Shown: positions 30,266 to 42,437 of the stretch, piece by piece | Numbering within the stretch: position 1 is the first letter of the stretch | Layout: each line of letters begins with the position of its first letter | Source: Leguminivora glycinivorella | Taxonomy: Eukaryota; Arthropoda; Insecta; Lepidoptera; Tortricidae | Length of the DNA: 64,000 bases | Direction: 5' to 3' | Assembly: GCF_023078275.1 (NCBI RefSeq) | Contig: NC_062996.1 | Location: 9,548,001 to 9,612,000 of the forward strand | Position numbers and translations under genes: made by a program | Notes under the pieces: model-generated | Seen by the model: only the letters and a program-made list of their open reading frames with translations | Databases searched by the model: none | Told to the model about the DNA's origin: nothing

Positions 30266-30837
30266 AAAAATAACTTAGAAAGTGCACTCCGCTTTCATCT
30301 GTACTCCGTGGTGCTGACCACAGGTAAACTTAACGAAGACGCAACTTTTCAAATGCTTTTCAACTCGTAAAATTAGAAGGCAAACAAAGCTATCCGGCGA
30401 TTATTGAGTTTAAAGATCTGGTTTTGAGACTTTAAAAATTAAGGTTTTAGTCGAGATTCTGTCTTAAATGCTCGTGATGACGCAAAAATTTTTATGTAAA
30501 AAAAAAATTAAACAAAAATATTTTTTTGCCAAATTTGCTTAACGGCATATAACATTTTATCTTTATTTTTCCCTCAGAAATGCGTAGTTCTCTTATGTTA
30601 CACCGTGTATAACATTTAAAACAGCCCAGTGTGGCAGCATTATCAGTCTTAAATCCATACTTATATGTATGTATATCTTTACGGTAAATTAACGCAATAG
30701 TTTGGTTTCCAATTTTACATTACATTAGAAAATAATAATGTGATTGATTACAGAGTATAATATATCTCTTAGCATACATCAACGAAATACTGTTTTATCA
30801 TATAATTTCACAGGCGGTTTCATGTAATGTATGGTTT

Positions 30838-31084
30838 TTAACCCCTGACGTAAAAACGACGGGGTGTTATAAGTTTGACGTGTCTGTCTGTCTGTTTGTC
30901 TCTGTCTGTGTGTGTGTGTCTGTCTGTGGCATCGTAGCTCCCGAACGGATGAACCGATTTAGATTTAGTTTTTTTTGGTCTGATAGCTGAGTTAGTCGGG
31001 AGTGTTCTTAGCCATGTTTCATGAAAATCGGTCCACCATGTCGCGGTCGGGGGTTTTTTCGAAATTTAAATTTTGTGGTTAGGT
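30838..31084 (+). repeat. AAAAACGACGGGGTGTTATAA repeat, copy 1
   Basis: TTAACCCCTGACG start, (GTCT)n tract, AACGGATGAACCGATTT, GTCGGGAGTGTTCTTAGCC, end TTTCGAAATTT. Other copies: 35338-35587, 35769-36012 and 60806-61073. Confidence 0.85.
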
Positions 31085-31590
31085 TATCTAGGGTAACACT
31101 GTTTTTTAGGATTCCGTAATCAACTAAGTCATCAAGGATATACAGGGTGTAAACCTAATACGGGCGAACCTCTTAACGGTGAGTATAGGACATAAAAAAT
31201 GGAATTAGATAACTTTTGCTTAAAATTGAAATATTTTTTTTATCCATACAAAATAATTCGGCCCGCAACGTAATGCAAACACACTCGCGTTAACCGCTCG
31301 TTGACAGTTGTCATTTATTGTCATCGCGACCACGTTTACAGTACATTGCTGCTGGGAAATTTTTCAAAAATTCATTATGAGGTGAAAATTAAAAGTAACT
31401 CAAAAACACCTCTTAATTAATGATAACAATATTGAATTATATGCCTGGTTTCATTTATCGCCCTTATTAGGTTTACGCGCTGTATAGACTATATTTATTC
31501 AAAAGACATCGGTACATGTAAAACTAACTTAAAATTACTTATGAATATAATACTACTCTATTAAAACTAACATTACTATAAAACTAAATT

Positions 31591-31689
31591 CTATTCACAA
31601 ATATCGTTCCGAGCCCTCTCAGATGCAAAGGTGCCCATCACACTCGATGCGTTCCCACGCTGAATTGCGATAGACAGCCTTTGCATCAG
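31591..31689 (-). pseudogene. C-terminal fragment of a transposon-borne ORF (A-I-Q-R-G-N motif)
   Basis: 33 codons end at a TAG and contain L-S-I-A-I-Q-R-G-N-A-S-S-V. The same motif occurs at 31734-31805 and 55840-55996. I know it as the C-terminal end of proteins repeated widely in insect genomes, but cannot name the element. Confidence 0.5.
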
Positions 31690-31733
31690 AAATATATAAG
31701 AAACTAAGACTAAACTTAAAAGCTAGCTAATGT

Positions 31734-31805
31734 CTAAAATAGGCTCTTGACTTGAGGCATTGTACCAAGGATACTGGTGACATTTCCTCGATGTATCGCA
31801 ATGCT
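31734..31805 (-). pseudogene. Second A-I-x-R-G-N C-terminal fragment
   Basis: S-I-A-I-H-R-G-N-V-T-S-I-L-G-T to a TAG, 45 bp from the previous fragment and in the same orientation. It is cut at its 5' side by the repeat at 31811. Confidence 0.5.
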
Positions 31806-31810
31806 TAATA

Positions 31811-32243
31811 TTAATAGTTATTTGTTATACAAGGGGGCAAAGTTGTATTTTAAGGCCGAGTGTGGAATTGAAAAACGAGCAAGTGAAAGGATTCCACAGT
31901 TGAACCACGAGGGAAGCGAGTGGTTCGAGAATAGAATCCTGAACTTGCGAGTTTTTTAACACACGAGAAGTAAAATACATTTGCACCAGAGTGTAACACA
32001 AAACTTTTCCCCTCACTATAGCGAGGAAACTACAACGCAAAAAATGCGTTTATCACTGCTTCCAGTAGTTCCACAGGTGGTAAATCATCTTTATTACTAG
32101 ATTCACCTACTTTTATCAAATTTAAAGCAGTTAATTTGACTTTATTCAAGGTCAAATTACTTTACCCACTAGTGGATAAAATGCGTTTTTACCCGCTGGT
32201 ATTAAAGGACAAAACACGTGTTTCCGAGCTAGTGAGGGGAAAA
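31811..32243 (+). repeat. GGGGGCAAAG repeat, type 1, copy 3 (full length)
   Basis: Full 433 bp from AATAGTTATTTGTTATACAA to GAGCTAGTGAGGGG. Differs from 59683-60111 at only a few positions. Confidence 0.9.
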
Positions 32244-32362
32244 TGATATTTCGTATATTTAATGAAGTTCCGGTAAACTCATTGGTAAGAGTCGACATTC
32301 CGCCCACCAAAATTCGGCTCGAAAAGTTACAATCTCATGCTTTCGATACTACGACCTGGGGC

Positions 32363-32474
32363 CCATTTCTCAAAACTGAAAGTTACAAGTTACAAGCGGA
32401 AGTCTCTTTCCAACTTGTCATATTAGACATTGACAACCGCTTGTAAATTGTAACTTGTAGCCTCGAGAAATGTG
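32363..32474. mobile_element. Foldback MITE, AAGTTACAAGTTACAAG family, second copy
   Basis: Same arms as 12784-12898. Confidence 0.85.
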
Positions 32475-32488
32475 CCCCAGCTCGTTTT

Positions 32489-33337
32489 TAGGGTTCCGTA
32501 CCAAAAAGGTACAACAGGAACCCTTATGGTGCGACTCTGTCCGTCTGTCTGTCCGTCTGTCACATTCCTAAATATCTCGAGAACTACTAATGCTATCAAC
32601 TTGAAATTTGGAATAGTTGTGAACATTCTAAACCTCTACAAATAGAAAGTATAATTTTTTTAAATATATTAATTTTAATTGTAGAAAATGGCCAAAATGA
32701 AAGGGGGGCAAACTGTAAATTTCAAGTTACTAGGTCAAGTGGGGTATCGTTGGAAAGAGCTTAAATTGAAGGTAAATAAACTATTTTTTATAATTTTTTT
32801 GTTGTGGAAAAAAAAAGAATTTTGAAGGAAAATGTAAAAAAAAATACCGTCCCCCCCCCCCTTATCTCCGAAGTTTACCAACTAAAAATTATGAAAATTT
32901 TAGTAAACATTGGTTTTATGCTATATATTACAGGAAAAATATAATTGTGTTTGTATTTTGAATACTTTTTTTTTAATTCACAAAAAACTTTTCAGATTTT
33001 TACTTTCAATTTACTCACCCTTGCGGATGTATATCGTACTTAAAATTAATACGAGATATTACGTAAAGCATCTTCTGTCCAATAAAGTAAAAACTGTTTA
33101 AATCGGTTAACATTATAAAGAATTATCCCTGAAAAACCAGGTCGCGTAAATTAGTTAGCAAATTGACCGGGAGATGGCGCTATACACTATAATACTCATA
33201 AGTGCCTATACTTTTGTCTTCTAGTCAAGTCATTAGAGTTATATGAAAATATGAGATTATTTTTACTAGGTAGTTTGAAAGAAAGTTTGTACGGAACCCT
33301 CGGTGGGCGAGTCCGACTCGCACTTGGCCGGTTTTTT
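32489..33337 (+). repeat. GGTTCCGTACC interspersed repeat, long form
   Basis: About 850 bp, starting AGGGTTCCGTACCAAAAAGG and ending CGCACTTGGCCGGTTTTT. No coding capacity. The ends resemble those of the 22236-22776 form. Confidence 0.8.
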
Positions 33338-33424
33338 TTAGACTACGTCGGTAGAAAACAAACTGACGCAAAGCAGTATTCGTAGCCTGTGGTGTTGGAG
33401 TGTTCCACTCTCATTAGTGTGTAA

Positions 33425-34165
33425 AGAAAAATTATACGACATTGTTACACAGATTGACTGAGTCCCACGGTAAGCTCAAGAAGGCTTGTGTTGTGGGTAC
33501 TCAGACAACGATGTACATAATATACAAATACTTATATAAGGTCCTAATTTATTAGTTGCAGATATTTTAACACATGATACTTTACATTAAAATAATTAAC
33601 TTTAAATATAAATTAAGAAATCTTTTCATGTAACTTTTTTGATTTCATTTTCCTAACAAAAAAATTAATTATAATTTCGTCTAAAAAAAATCATCATGTG
33701 CATTATCACATGTCACAATAACACTGTCTGTCATGTCAACAATTGTTTGTTGTAAATGTCGTAAAGGTTCGGCGGGAAAACTGCACATGTCATTGAAGTG
33801 GCCAGTTACAGTTAAGTGGTACGTAAAAGAGGTACTAGAATCTGTTCAATGAGTTTTCATTTAATAATCACATAAACAGGGTGTTTTTACGTAGCAAATT
33901 TGTTTTTCCGTTTTCTCCAAAAAAACATCGTAAAAGCTATAATGTTTCACGGTTTAATATACTCCAGAGACCGAGTACTATCAGCTGTAATTAAAAATAT
34001 CTGCATCTAATAAATTAGGACCTTATATACAAAGAAAACATCCATGACTCAGGAAAAAGTATCTATGCTCGTCACACAAATAAATGCCCTTACCGGGATT
34101 CAAACCCGGGACCGCGGCGTAGCAGGCAGGGTCACTACGCGCTAAGCCAGACCGTTCAGTGTTTG
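33425..34165 (-). repeat. tRNA-headed SINE, split
   Basis: The tail part (33430-33538, GACTGAGTCCCACGGTAAGC) and head part (34024-34165, GGGATTCAAACCCGGGACC) are separated by the element at 33539-34023. Uninterrupted relatives are at 36285 and 58480. Confidence 0.85.
33539..34023. mobile_element. Non-autonomous DNA element, 485 bp
   Basis: AGGTCCTAATTTATTAG and CTAATAAATTAGGACCT are terminal inverted repeats, extended by GCAGATATTTT and its complement. TATATA flanks both sides (33533-33538 and 34024-34029); other SINE copies have it once. No coding frame inside. Confidence 0.85.
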
Positions 34166-34233
34166 GTTACCAACTTTGTTTTGTTTTTCTTTTGTTAATT
34201 TCTCTAAAATGCCTGCTTCCTTCCTATATAAAA

Positions 34234-34788
34234 AAAAAACCGGCCAAGAGCGTGTCGGGCCACGCTCAGTGTAGGGTTCCGTAGTTTTTCGTATTTTTTC
34301 TCAAAAACTACTGAACCTATCAAGTTCAAAACAATTTTCCTAGAAAGTCTTTATAAAGTTCTACTTTTGTGATTTTTTTCAAATTTTTTAAACATATGGT
34401 TCAAAAGTTAGAGGGGGGGGACGCACTTTTTTTTCCTTTATCAGCGATTATTTCCGAAAATATTAATATTATCAAAAAACGATCTTAGTAAACTCTTATT
34501 AATTTTTAAATACCTATCCAACAATATATCACACGTTGGGGTTGGAATGAAAAAAAATATCAGCCCCCACTTTACATGTAGGGGGGGTACCCTAATAAAA
34601 CATTTTTTTCCATTTTTTATTTTTGCACTTTGTTGGCGTGATTGATATACATATTGGTACCAAATTTCAGCTTTCTAGTGCTTACGGTTACTGAGATTAT
34701 CCGCGGACGGACGGACGGACGGACGGACGGACGGACAGACAGACATGGCGAAACTATAAGGGTTCCTAGTTGACTACGGAACCCTAAA
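34234..34788 (-). repeat. GGTTCCGTAGTC interspersed repeat, full length, inverted
   Basis: Complement of 22236-22776 over its whole length. Confidence 0.85.
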
Positions 34789-34796
34789 AAACCATT

Positions 34797-34852
34797 TATT
34801 TCAGAAGACAGGTTCCATAATATGGTTAGTATCTCTAAAACTTAATAACTTC
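34797..34852 (-). repeat. LINE 3' UTR fragment
   Basis: CATTTATTTCAGAAGACAGG and TCCATAATATGGTTAGTA match 18808-18865. Confidence 0.75.
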
Positions 34853-35337
34853 CTATATCTGTGGTATGTTTTTATGAATCATTAAAACCACGCAGCTAAA
34901 ATTTCAATGTGTTTTTTTTATGAATCTAGTGATTTATATATTTATGAAACATGTAGGTATACCGGGGTGCGTCACTAGTTCATTGTAAACTAAAATTCAA
35001 ACATTTATATTCAATACAAATCAAAAACAATAGCTTTTTAGCTTTAATATGAGAATGAAAACAAAAAAAACTTGATCAATGAAAATTCGAACTAGAGCGA
35101 TGTTCATCAATGCAGAATTAAAATAAAAATTCTCAATTTATAGAATTGAATAAAATTTGGTCGTATTGTTTTTTTTTTTGTATTATACGGTATACCGGTT
35201 GTTTATTTCAATGTCCTACTCAGGAACTTCTACTATGGGATGACCCCGAAAAGAAAAAATCTTCCATAAAAAAAATACAAGTTAGACAAAAAGCAAAAAT
35301 TCTTATTTTTGAGAGATACACATTCAGACCAGTAATA

Positions 35338-35587
35338 ACCTAACCACAAAATTAAAATTTTGAAAAAAACCCCGACCGCGACCTAGTGGACCGATTTTCA
35401 TGAAACATGGCTGAGAACACTCCCGACTAACTCAGCTTTCAGACAAAAAAAAACTAAATCTGAATCGGTTCATCCGTTCGGGAGCCACGATGCCACAGAC
35501 AGACACACACAGAGACAGACAAACAGACAGACAGACAGACACGTCAAACTCACAACGACCCCGTCGTTTTTGCGTCGGGGGTTAAAA
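35338..35587 (-). repeat. CGACGGGGTGTTATAA repeat, copy 2
   Basis: Inverted relative to 30838-31084. It abuts the fragment at 35588 without a gap. Confidence 0.85.
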
Positions 35588-35738
35588 ATATGAAAAAATC
35601 ACAAAAGTAAAATTCTATAAAGACTTTCTAGGAAAAATATTTTAAAACCTATCAAGGTTGAACAGTTTTTGAAAAAAAAACGAAAAACTACGGAACCCTA
35701 CACTCAGCGTGGCCCGACACGCTCTTAGCCGGTTTTTT
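35588..35738 (+). repeat. GGTTCCGTA repeat, 3' part
   Basis: AAAGACTTTCTAGGAAAA to GACACGCTCTTAGCCGG matches the 3' 150 bp of 22236-22776. Confidence 0.8.
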
Positions 35739-35768
35739 TATATAATTATATTGTTAGATGAAACCTTT

Positions 35769-36012
35769 TTAACACCCGACGCAAAAACGACGGGGTGTTA
35801 TAAGTTTGACCTGTCTGTCTGTCTTTCTGTCTGTATATTTGTCTGTCTTTCTGTGTGTGTATCTGTCTGTGGCACCGTAACTCCCGAACGGATGAACCGA
35901 TTTCGATTTAGTTTTTTTTGTTTGAACTGACTTAGTCGGGAGTGTTCTTAGCCATGTTTTATGAAAATCGGTCCACTATGTCGCGGTCGGGGGTTTTTTC
36001 AAAATTTCAATT
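35769..36012 (+). repeat. CGACGGGGTGTTATAA repeat, copy 3
   Basis: Same order of words as 30838-31084. Confidence 0.85.
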
Positions 36013-36284
36013 ATCCCTGTAAAATATGATTTCATATCTACATATAGTATGAGTATAGTTAATTACAATAAGGCATAATGAGCGTATACAGGGTGTTGTG
36101 TCAAGAAGCATTCGGTCCGCGCCGCGGGGCGCCGTCGGGAAGTGGCGCCGGCACAGGGGTGGCAAGGAGTCGTATTCGTCGAAAAAAAAATTCGATAAAC
36201 CGACCGCGACCTAGATAAACCGGCCTAGGGTTCCAATTGGTTGACTGTACTTTAAGAAAAATTGTAGAAAAACATATTTGGATA

Positions 36285-36515
36285 CGTTTAAACGACCGGT
36301 CTGGTACAGTCGATTAGTGACCCTGCCTGCTAAGCCGCGGTCCTGGGTTCGAATCCCGGTAAGGGTATTTATTTGTGTGGTGAGCACAGACATTTGTTCC
36401 TGAGTCGTGGATGTTTTCTATGTATATAAGTATGTATTTATCTATTTAAGTATGCTTTGCTTAGTTTGGGGCTAAATTTAATATGTGTAAGGTGTCCCCA
36501 TATTTATTTATTTAT
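36285..36515 (+). repeat. tRNA-headed SINE, uninterrupted
   Basis: Head CGACCGGTCTGGTACAG, B-box GGGTTCGAATCCC at 36346, GGATGTTTTCTATGTATATA body and GGTGTCCCC tail. It serves as the empty-site reference for the insertion at 25348. Confidence 0.85.
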
Positions 36516-36518
36516 TAC

Positions 36519-36697
36519 TAGCTTTTGCCCGCGGCTTCGCTCGCGTTAGAAAGAGACAAAAAGTGGCCTATGTCACTCTCCATCCCTTCAAATATCTCCG
36601 CCTAAAAAATCACGTCAATTCGTCACTCCGTTTTGCCGTGAAACACGGACAAACAAACAGACACACACACTTTCCCATTTATAATATTAGTATGGAT
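36519..36697 (+). repeat. Interspersed repeat ending AATATTAGTATGGAT, copy 2
   Basis: Starts ACTAGCTTTTGCCCG; same family as 13392-13568. Confidence 0.8.
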
Positions 36698-37109
36698 TAT
36701 TTATAAATAAAACATAATGTTTATGAAGGTCCGTCTGTTGACCACGTCACTGTACCTGTGTAAACAGACCTCAAAACTAAGCCAGTCCATGAGTCTATAA
36801 TAGCCCATAATCCTGCAAAGGAATTCTGTGCATGGATTTTTTTGCTGACCGTTTAAGAGCTCGCTTTCGAAAAAAGAAAATAATTTCTTCGTTGGTAGTT
36901 AATGATGAAACAGCGAAAAATAATTCATCTTCCATACTATGGAATTAAATTATGAGAATTAGATTAATTATGGAATCCATAGGTACTCAGTGGCTTTTGG
37001 TAGCTTTAGTTACCAGCTGTCACCTTTATTTTACTTGACAATAGAGTTCATTGAAATTTTTAGAGCATAAATTACCAAATTTCAATTACGAAAACAGACT
37101 AAACTAAAC

Positions 37110-37580
37110 AGGTAAAACTAACGCTTTTTAAAGCATACTGTCAGACGTTTTACACGTGCAGTCTGTGGGAAAGGTTTACGCAAAGGGCATACAACACATT
37201 GCGTGTGCAATACAACAATGCCTTGAGGTTGCTGCTGAGGCTACCGAAACACTGCAGTGCTTCCGGCATGTTCGCGGAAGCGCACACAGACGACTTCTTC
37301 GCAATTAGGCGGAAGAGAATTGCCTCTCTGCTGAGAAGAGTGCGTGGCAGCAGCAACAACCTCCTTCGTGCATTAGAAGGGCGCCTTAATTGCCCTGTCA
37401 CTGAATACTGGTGGCAGTAGTCACGGGCAGGAATAAGTGTTAAGTGTACATAGTCTTAGTTGTAGTTTTCTTTAGCTAGTTTGTAGTTATACTAACATAG
37501 TCGGTAAGGATTTTTGTGTAATTGTATCTACTAACCTATTATGGATCGTATACTGGTCTGAAATAAAGCATTTTTATTTT
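37110..37580 (+). pseudogene. 5'-truncated LINE, same family as 18800-21780
   Basis: An open frame from 37110 to the TAG at 37420 matches the C-terminal part of the other LINE (K-L-T-L-F-K-A-Y-C-Q, R-V-Q-Y-N-N-A, C-S-A-S-G-M-F-A). A 160-bp 3' UTR with AATAAA follows. Confidence 0.8.
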
Positions 37581-37765
37581 TTTTACTTTTTTTTTATTTA
37601 TAAACGTTAGTGACAAACGGTTCGCATAGAAATTTTGTGTAAGTTAATTCTAGCTAGTCTTAGGCTCTCAGTTCATTTTTTTTGTGAACTACTTACCGTG
37701 TAAAGGTCACCAATAATCCCACGCAATCCACGCATGTCGTCTCCATGCCATCCCTGTTCCCGCCC

Positions 37766-37820
37766 TATATAACGCGCGCTAAGGGTCCGCGCTGCATTCA
37801 GTCGCAGCCACTCGGTAAGT
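37766..37820 (+). promoter_or_regulatory. Core promoter, 15-nt first exon and splice donor
   Basis: TATATAA (37766-37772) is followed by ATTCAGTCG with the initiator A at 37800, a standard spacing. Only 15 bases later CTCG|GTAAGT (donor at 37815) matches the consensus. This reads as the start of an untranslated first exon. The surrounding sequence is GC-richer than its neighbours. Confidence 0.55.
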
Positions 37821-37901
37821 ACGCTTACTCTTAGACTATGTATTTAGACTATTTCGCAAAGTAACACCGTGTATGATTTGTAGAAGTATATAATATAAGA
37901 C

Positions 37902-38060
37902 TAGCTTTTACTCGCACTCGCGTTAGAAAGAGACAAAAAGTAGCCTATGTCACTATCCATCCCTGCAACCATCTCCACTTAAAAAATCACGTCAATTCGT
38001 CGCTCCGTTTTGCCGTGAACGACAGACAAACAAACAGACACATACACTTTCTCATTTATA
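37902..38060 (+). repeat. Interspersed repeat, GTTAGAAAGAGACAAAAAG family, copy 3
   Basis: Same family as 13392-13568. It lies between the putative first and second exons. Confidence 0.75.
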
Positions 38061-38452
38061 ATTTATCAAGAATAACGGTGAATGAACGGTTGTTTTTTTT
38101 AAATTTCCACTTTAATTTGAAAATATGTTTGTGAACATAATTTATATTATTACAGAGATGAAAAGCACTTTCAATGCTTTTTTTGGAGTCTTCACTTTAA
38201 AAAATATATTTTCAAAAAAAAATTGCATACTTGACTTGGTTACAAATACTGTAATTTATTTATACGATATTTTTGTCAAAAAACATACTAGCATAATATA
38301 TATTTAGGTGTTCTGTATTTTCTACGCAAACATAAAATGAGCGTTCCATACTATATTTTTACGTACCTGCTATGGGTAGTAGGTACATATAACTTCAGTA
38401 TAAAAATCTTTAGTAGTAAAACAGTAATATCAATTTAAAATATTTATTTCAG

Positions 38453-38573
38453 CTATCGCTAGGAAATAACAGATACCTAATATAAATATTCGAACATTCA
38501 GTCTTAATCATGCCAATGCAATTCCCAATTGTTGACAAACTGCTATCAATGCTACCATTTATCGCCTCAGTAG
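38453..38573 (+). CDS. Possible second exon with a start codon, cut by a repeat
   Basis: A T-rich tract and CAG end at 38452. ATG at 38510 opens M-P-M-Q-F-P-I-V-D-K-L-L and about 20 codons in all before the type 1 repeat begins at 38574. The frame then runs into the repeat and stops. The link to the promoter at 37766 (633-bp intron) is inferred only from splice-site matches. I do not recognise the peptide. Confidence 0.25.
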
Positions 38574-38970
38574 CTCGGAAACACGTGTTTTGTCCTTTAA
38601 TACCAGCGGGTAAAAACGCATTTTATCCACTAGTGGGTAAAGTAATTTGACCTTGAATAAAGTCAAATTAAATGCTTTAAAATTGATAAAAGTAGGTGAA
38701 TCTAGTAATAAAGATGATTTACCAACTGTGGAACTACTGGAAGCAGTGATAAACGCATTTTTTGCGTTGTAATTTCCTCGCTATAGTGAGGGGAAAACTT
38801 TTGTGTTACACTCGGGTGCAAATGTATTTTACTTCTCGTGTGTTAAAAAACTCGCAAGTTCAGGATTCTATTCTCGAACCACTCTCTTCGCTCGTGGTTC
38901 AACTATAGAATCCTTTCACTTGCTCGTTTTTCAATTCCACACTCGGCGTTAAAATACAACTTTGCCCCCT
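38574..38970 (-). repeat. GGGGGCAAAG repeat, type 1, copy 4
   Basis: Complement of 59683-60111, nearly identical, missing about 35 bp at its 5' end. Confidence 0.9.
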
Positions 38971-39299
38971 AAAACAGTAGGATATAAATTTATTTCAATG
39001 AATAAATTAATGTTTTAATTTAATTGATTCTCAAAAAAATTTTAGCACAGGCTGACATGTCTTTCAGTTCCGTACAGGATGGCCGAAAATCTATTTTTTT
39101 TTAATTAGAAGTTTTTTTTTAGTATTACCTTGGTATTACCTATCCAAGAACCGTCTTACGTTCGTTACGGTATTTAAAATTCATATTTATTAATACGATC
39201 ATACATTATAATCATACTAATTAACTTAATTGATGTAGGTTACCGTAACATAAATTTTTGCTGTGTACTTAACACAGCAAAAGGCAGTGTACAAGTTTC

Positions 39300-39405
39300 T
39301 AATGGGTTGACAACGCGCATGTGACACTTTTTTGAATTGAAGGTGTCCATAGATTATGGTGACCGCTTTCCAACAGGCGGACTGTATGCTTGTTTGCCAT
39401 CGATT
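39300..39405 (-). repeat. CCACCGACGTAGTAT-family repeat, diverged
   Basis: GACAACGCGCATGTGACAC and CTGTATGCTTGTTTGCCA match 13905-14012. Confidence 0.7.
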
Positions 39406-39409
39406 TTAT

Positions 39410-40225
39410 CATTATGAAATTGATTATTATAAACTGTAAAACCGTCAACTGTGATTGAAAATACGAAATTAAATCAAAATACCGGAATAAATAAAGGTTT
39501 TTAAAACTCAAATAAATACCGTTACTGATATTTCTTACAATTCCGATAAAGGCTATTTTTTCTCTAGAAATTCTAGATAACATACTTTCCCATTGAACGG
39601 GGAAAGAATAATTCAAAACGAGGAAGTTGGAGATATGGAACTAACTTTTCCATTTTTCTGAAACTAAATGTACATAGTTGGGCATTCTGTGAATACATGC
39701 TATTCATTAAAAACTGGTGGAAAGCATGTCGGACCATACTTATTATAGTACACCCTGTATATAGTTATCATGATTATAATAGGCACTTGATCCTTTTTAA
39801 AAGCTTTTATTCAACTTGCCTTGTATGTTAGTGTGCGTCAAAACGTAGAAGCTAAATTTGACCCATTTCCCGGTTTACGATTGAGCCACAGAATATATAA
39901 TAGTACAAGTACAGAAGGCCCACTGCTTTGATGTTCACGAAATGCCGCCTTTTAAATGCCTACAAAATTCTAACAAAGAAACGAGCCGCACGTGCGCAGC
40001 GTCGGACGATAGGGTTGCCTATGTATAAAATGTTATACTATTATTTGTTATTATATTCCAGTCTTGGGTACTTTCTAGGTATATGTATACATAATTATAT
40101 AGTATTTATATATTTTTGTTTAAGTCCCAATATCACAAGCCTTATTGAACTTTTCCGTAGGACTTAATCAATATCAATAGTATTAGATCTGTGTAAGATT
40201 GTACTATTTTATTCATGATGTCTAT
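39410..40225. other. No gene recognised
   Basis: AT-rich, with short low-quality frames only. Confidence 0.4.
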
Positions 40226-40465
40226 TTAACTAAGCACTATTAGCCATTCACACGCGGACATCGCATATAAAGCTTTAAAAAAACTCGCGACGTAAAGTAA
40301 CAATAGAAAGTGCGAACGTGCGTTCTGTAAGAACGCGCGCCACCCCTGATTAGGCCGCGAACTCGCGGCCGCGCGCATGTACTTGTAGCGCGGCCATAGT
40401 ATCGCGGAGTGAGCCGCCCCTGATTGAGCTGAAATTTTGCACACATATGTAAATCACGTGACAAT
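40226..40465. repeat. GC-rich island, probable interspersed repeat
   Basis: Contains CGCGAACTCGCGGCCGCGCG and abundant CG dinucleotides in an AT-rich setting. The minus-strand frame is in two registers and shows no protein signature. No second copy in the window, so the repeat call is from memory of similar lepidopteran sequence. Confidence 0.3.
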
Positions 40466-42437
40466 GCAATATTATGGTATCATAGAGATGATCTGATGAT
40501 GGAGCAGAAAGGTGGTCATAGGAACTCTGTCATGAAACGTCGTATCCCCATCGAGTAAGGGGTTTTTAGAAACGTCTCGAAGAGAAAGTTGCCTGTTGAA
40601 AGAAAGGTACAGTCGACGATAAAAGCTTGTCCAAAGAATGATTTTTTTGCAAAAAAACTTATTTAAAGTCTAGTCTTAAGTATGTGGTTAAGTATTATCC
40701 AATTAACCGAAATAAAATATTACCATATTTTATGACTTAAAATCAGCAAAACATATTTTTAAATTATATCTACTTTTAAGTAAGCAGCCGAAACCATAGA
40801 AATAGGATGACAAAGAATGCCCCTCAAGCTTCAAAAACGAGACCAAAAATGACATTCACGTGTGTGCGTAATTTGTGTATGTGTGTGTCAAAAATAGTGA
40901 TGTGATGTCTATAGACATAAATATTTTATCGATATTCCACTATTTTATCGACTAGGTAGTAGGTACTTTTCAAATAATGTTCTTTTGATATGTATTATAA
41001 TAAAATTGGTACGAGTATTACGTATTCCTTTATTTATCTTTTTTCTCTAGGTAAGAGATTTAAAAAACGCATACAAAGTTAATACAAAATAGTACATTGC
41101 CATATGAGTGCGGAAAAAAGGAAATTCGAAACGAAACGAGTGGCGATAAACTAAAACACGAGTTACGAATTCCGTTACAATGGTCCTGCCAGTCAGTGCT
41201 GATTAGATAACCGACGGTACAGTCAGCAGTTTCGCCGCTTCCTCCATCAGCTGTACTCCGCGCGCAGCAAAAATCCAAGCGTACTTGAAGCCCTGGATAC
41301 ATAGTAATTCCTTGTTTAGTAGAGACGGTGGGTTTATGGGATTTGATGCTGCTTAATCCTAAGCGAAAGCCTGCCAAAAGAGAGTAGAAATTAATAGGGG
41401 CGCCACCGTCTATGTAAACCGTTTTGCTTGTGGCAACTATTGAGTCACTTTAGTATGAGAGCAGTAAGTGTTGATAAGATAAAAAATAGTTCTATTACAG
41501 GTAATCTTGTGTCTCCTTGTGATGTACAAAGTCGTCGAAAGTGGCAAAATATAAGATATAATTAGCTATTGCATTGGCTGTTATAAAATAAAAAAATATA
41601 ATATTAAACTAATTTTACCAGTGAATATTAGTGAATGTTTTATTCATTATTATATAATGATTGATATCTTAATAATTACATATCGACTAACATAATATTG
41701 CACTTTTGTAAGTTATCGATACTGTCATTATGAAATTGTCAAGCCCTAGCGTAAACTAACAATTTAGGTTTTTACACAAAATATTGAAAATGATTGAATA
41801 TTTTGATGAAATATTAGCACACAGCAGAAGAAAACCTAATAATGGACTATGTGAGTAGGCTTCTAAACACTTTTAAGTTATTAATTTGACAAAATATCGT
41901 AAAGAAAATTTCAATCGGAAGATCATAATTACCTGTGAAATGAGTATTTCAGCGGATTATTTGGCCCTATAACAGAACAATCTAGTACACTGCACGACAC
42001 CATATTTTACACATCCCTTTTTATTACCCCAACCCCCGAATTATTTATTATTTTGAATATCTTCAAAATATGTAAACAAAGCCGCGGCCGCTAGCGGCCG
42101 CTGTCGGACTCAGAAATGGTCACGTTTTGTCAATGGTAGTCCGACTCTTTCTCACTCATGGTATGTTCATATACGTGACGGCTTCTCTTTCGCACACTTC
42201 AGCTGTCTTTAAGCGTAAGCGAAATGATAGGTCTGTGGCCGAAACCAACACAGTCGTGTTCATCTATAGATTATCTGTGCTTCTACTCTAAAACAAAAAA
42301 TTCTGACTTTCGTAAAGTATGAGACATAAAGTTGATTATATCAGTGATTGTTTTGACATGAAGTAAGGTATTCGATGACGTCACTACATCATTGACAGCG
42401 TTTTCGGTGGGCAAAAAAAATAACACACATTCTAATT
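40466..42437. other. No gene recognised, with a perfect 18-bp GC palindrome
   Basis: Mostly AT-rich. GCGGCCGCTAGCGGCCGC at 42084-42101 is self-complementary. 41100-41180 carries GAGTGGCGATAAA and ACACGAGTTACGAATTCCG, related to 59200-59400. Confidence 0.4.

Noticed and set aside
41060..41377. Minus-strand 105-codon frame
   Set aside because: No domain or homologue recognised; part of the region matches an interspersed repeat, so it was not called as a gene.
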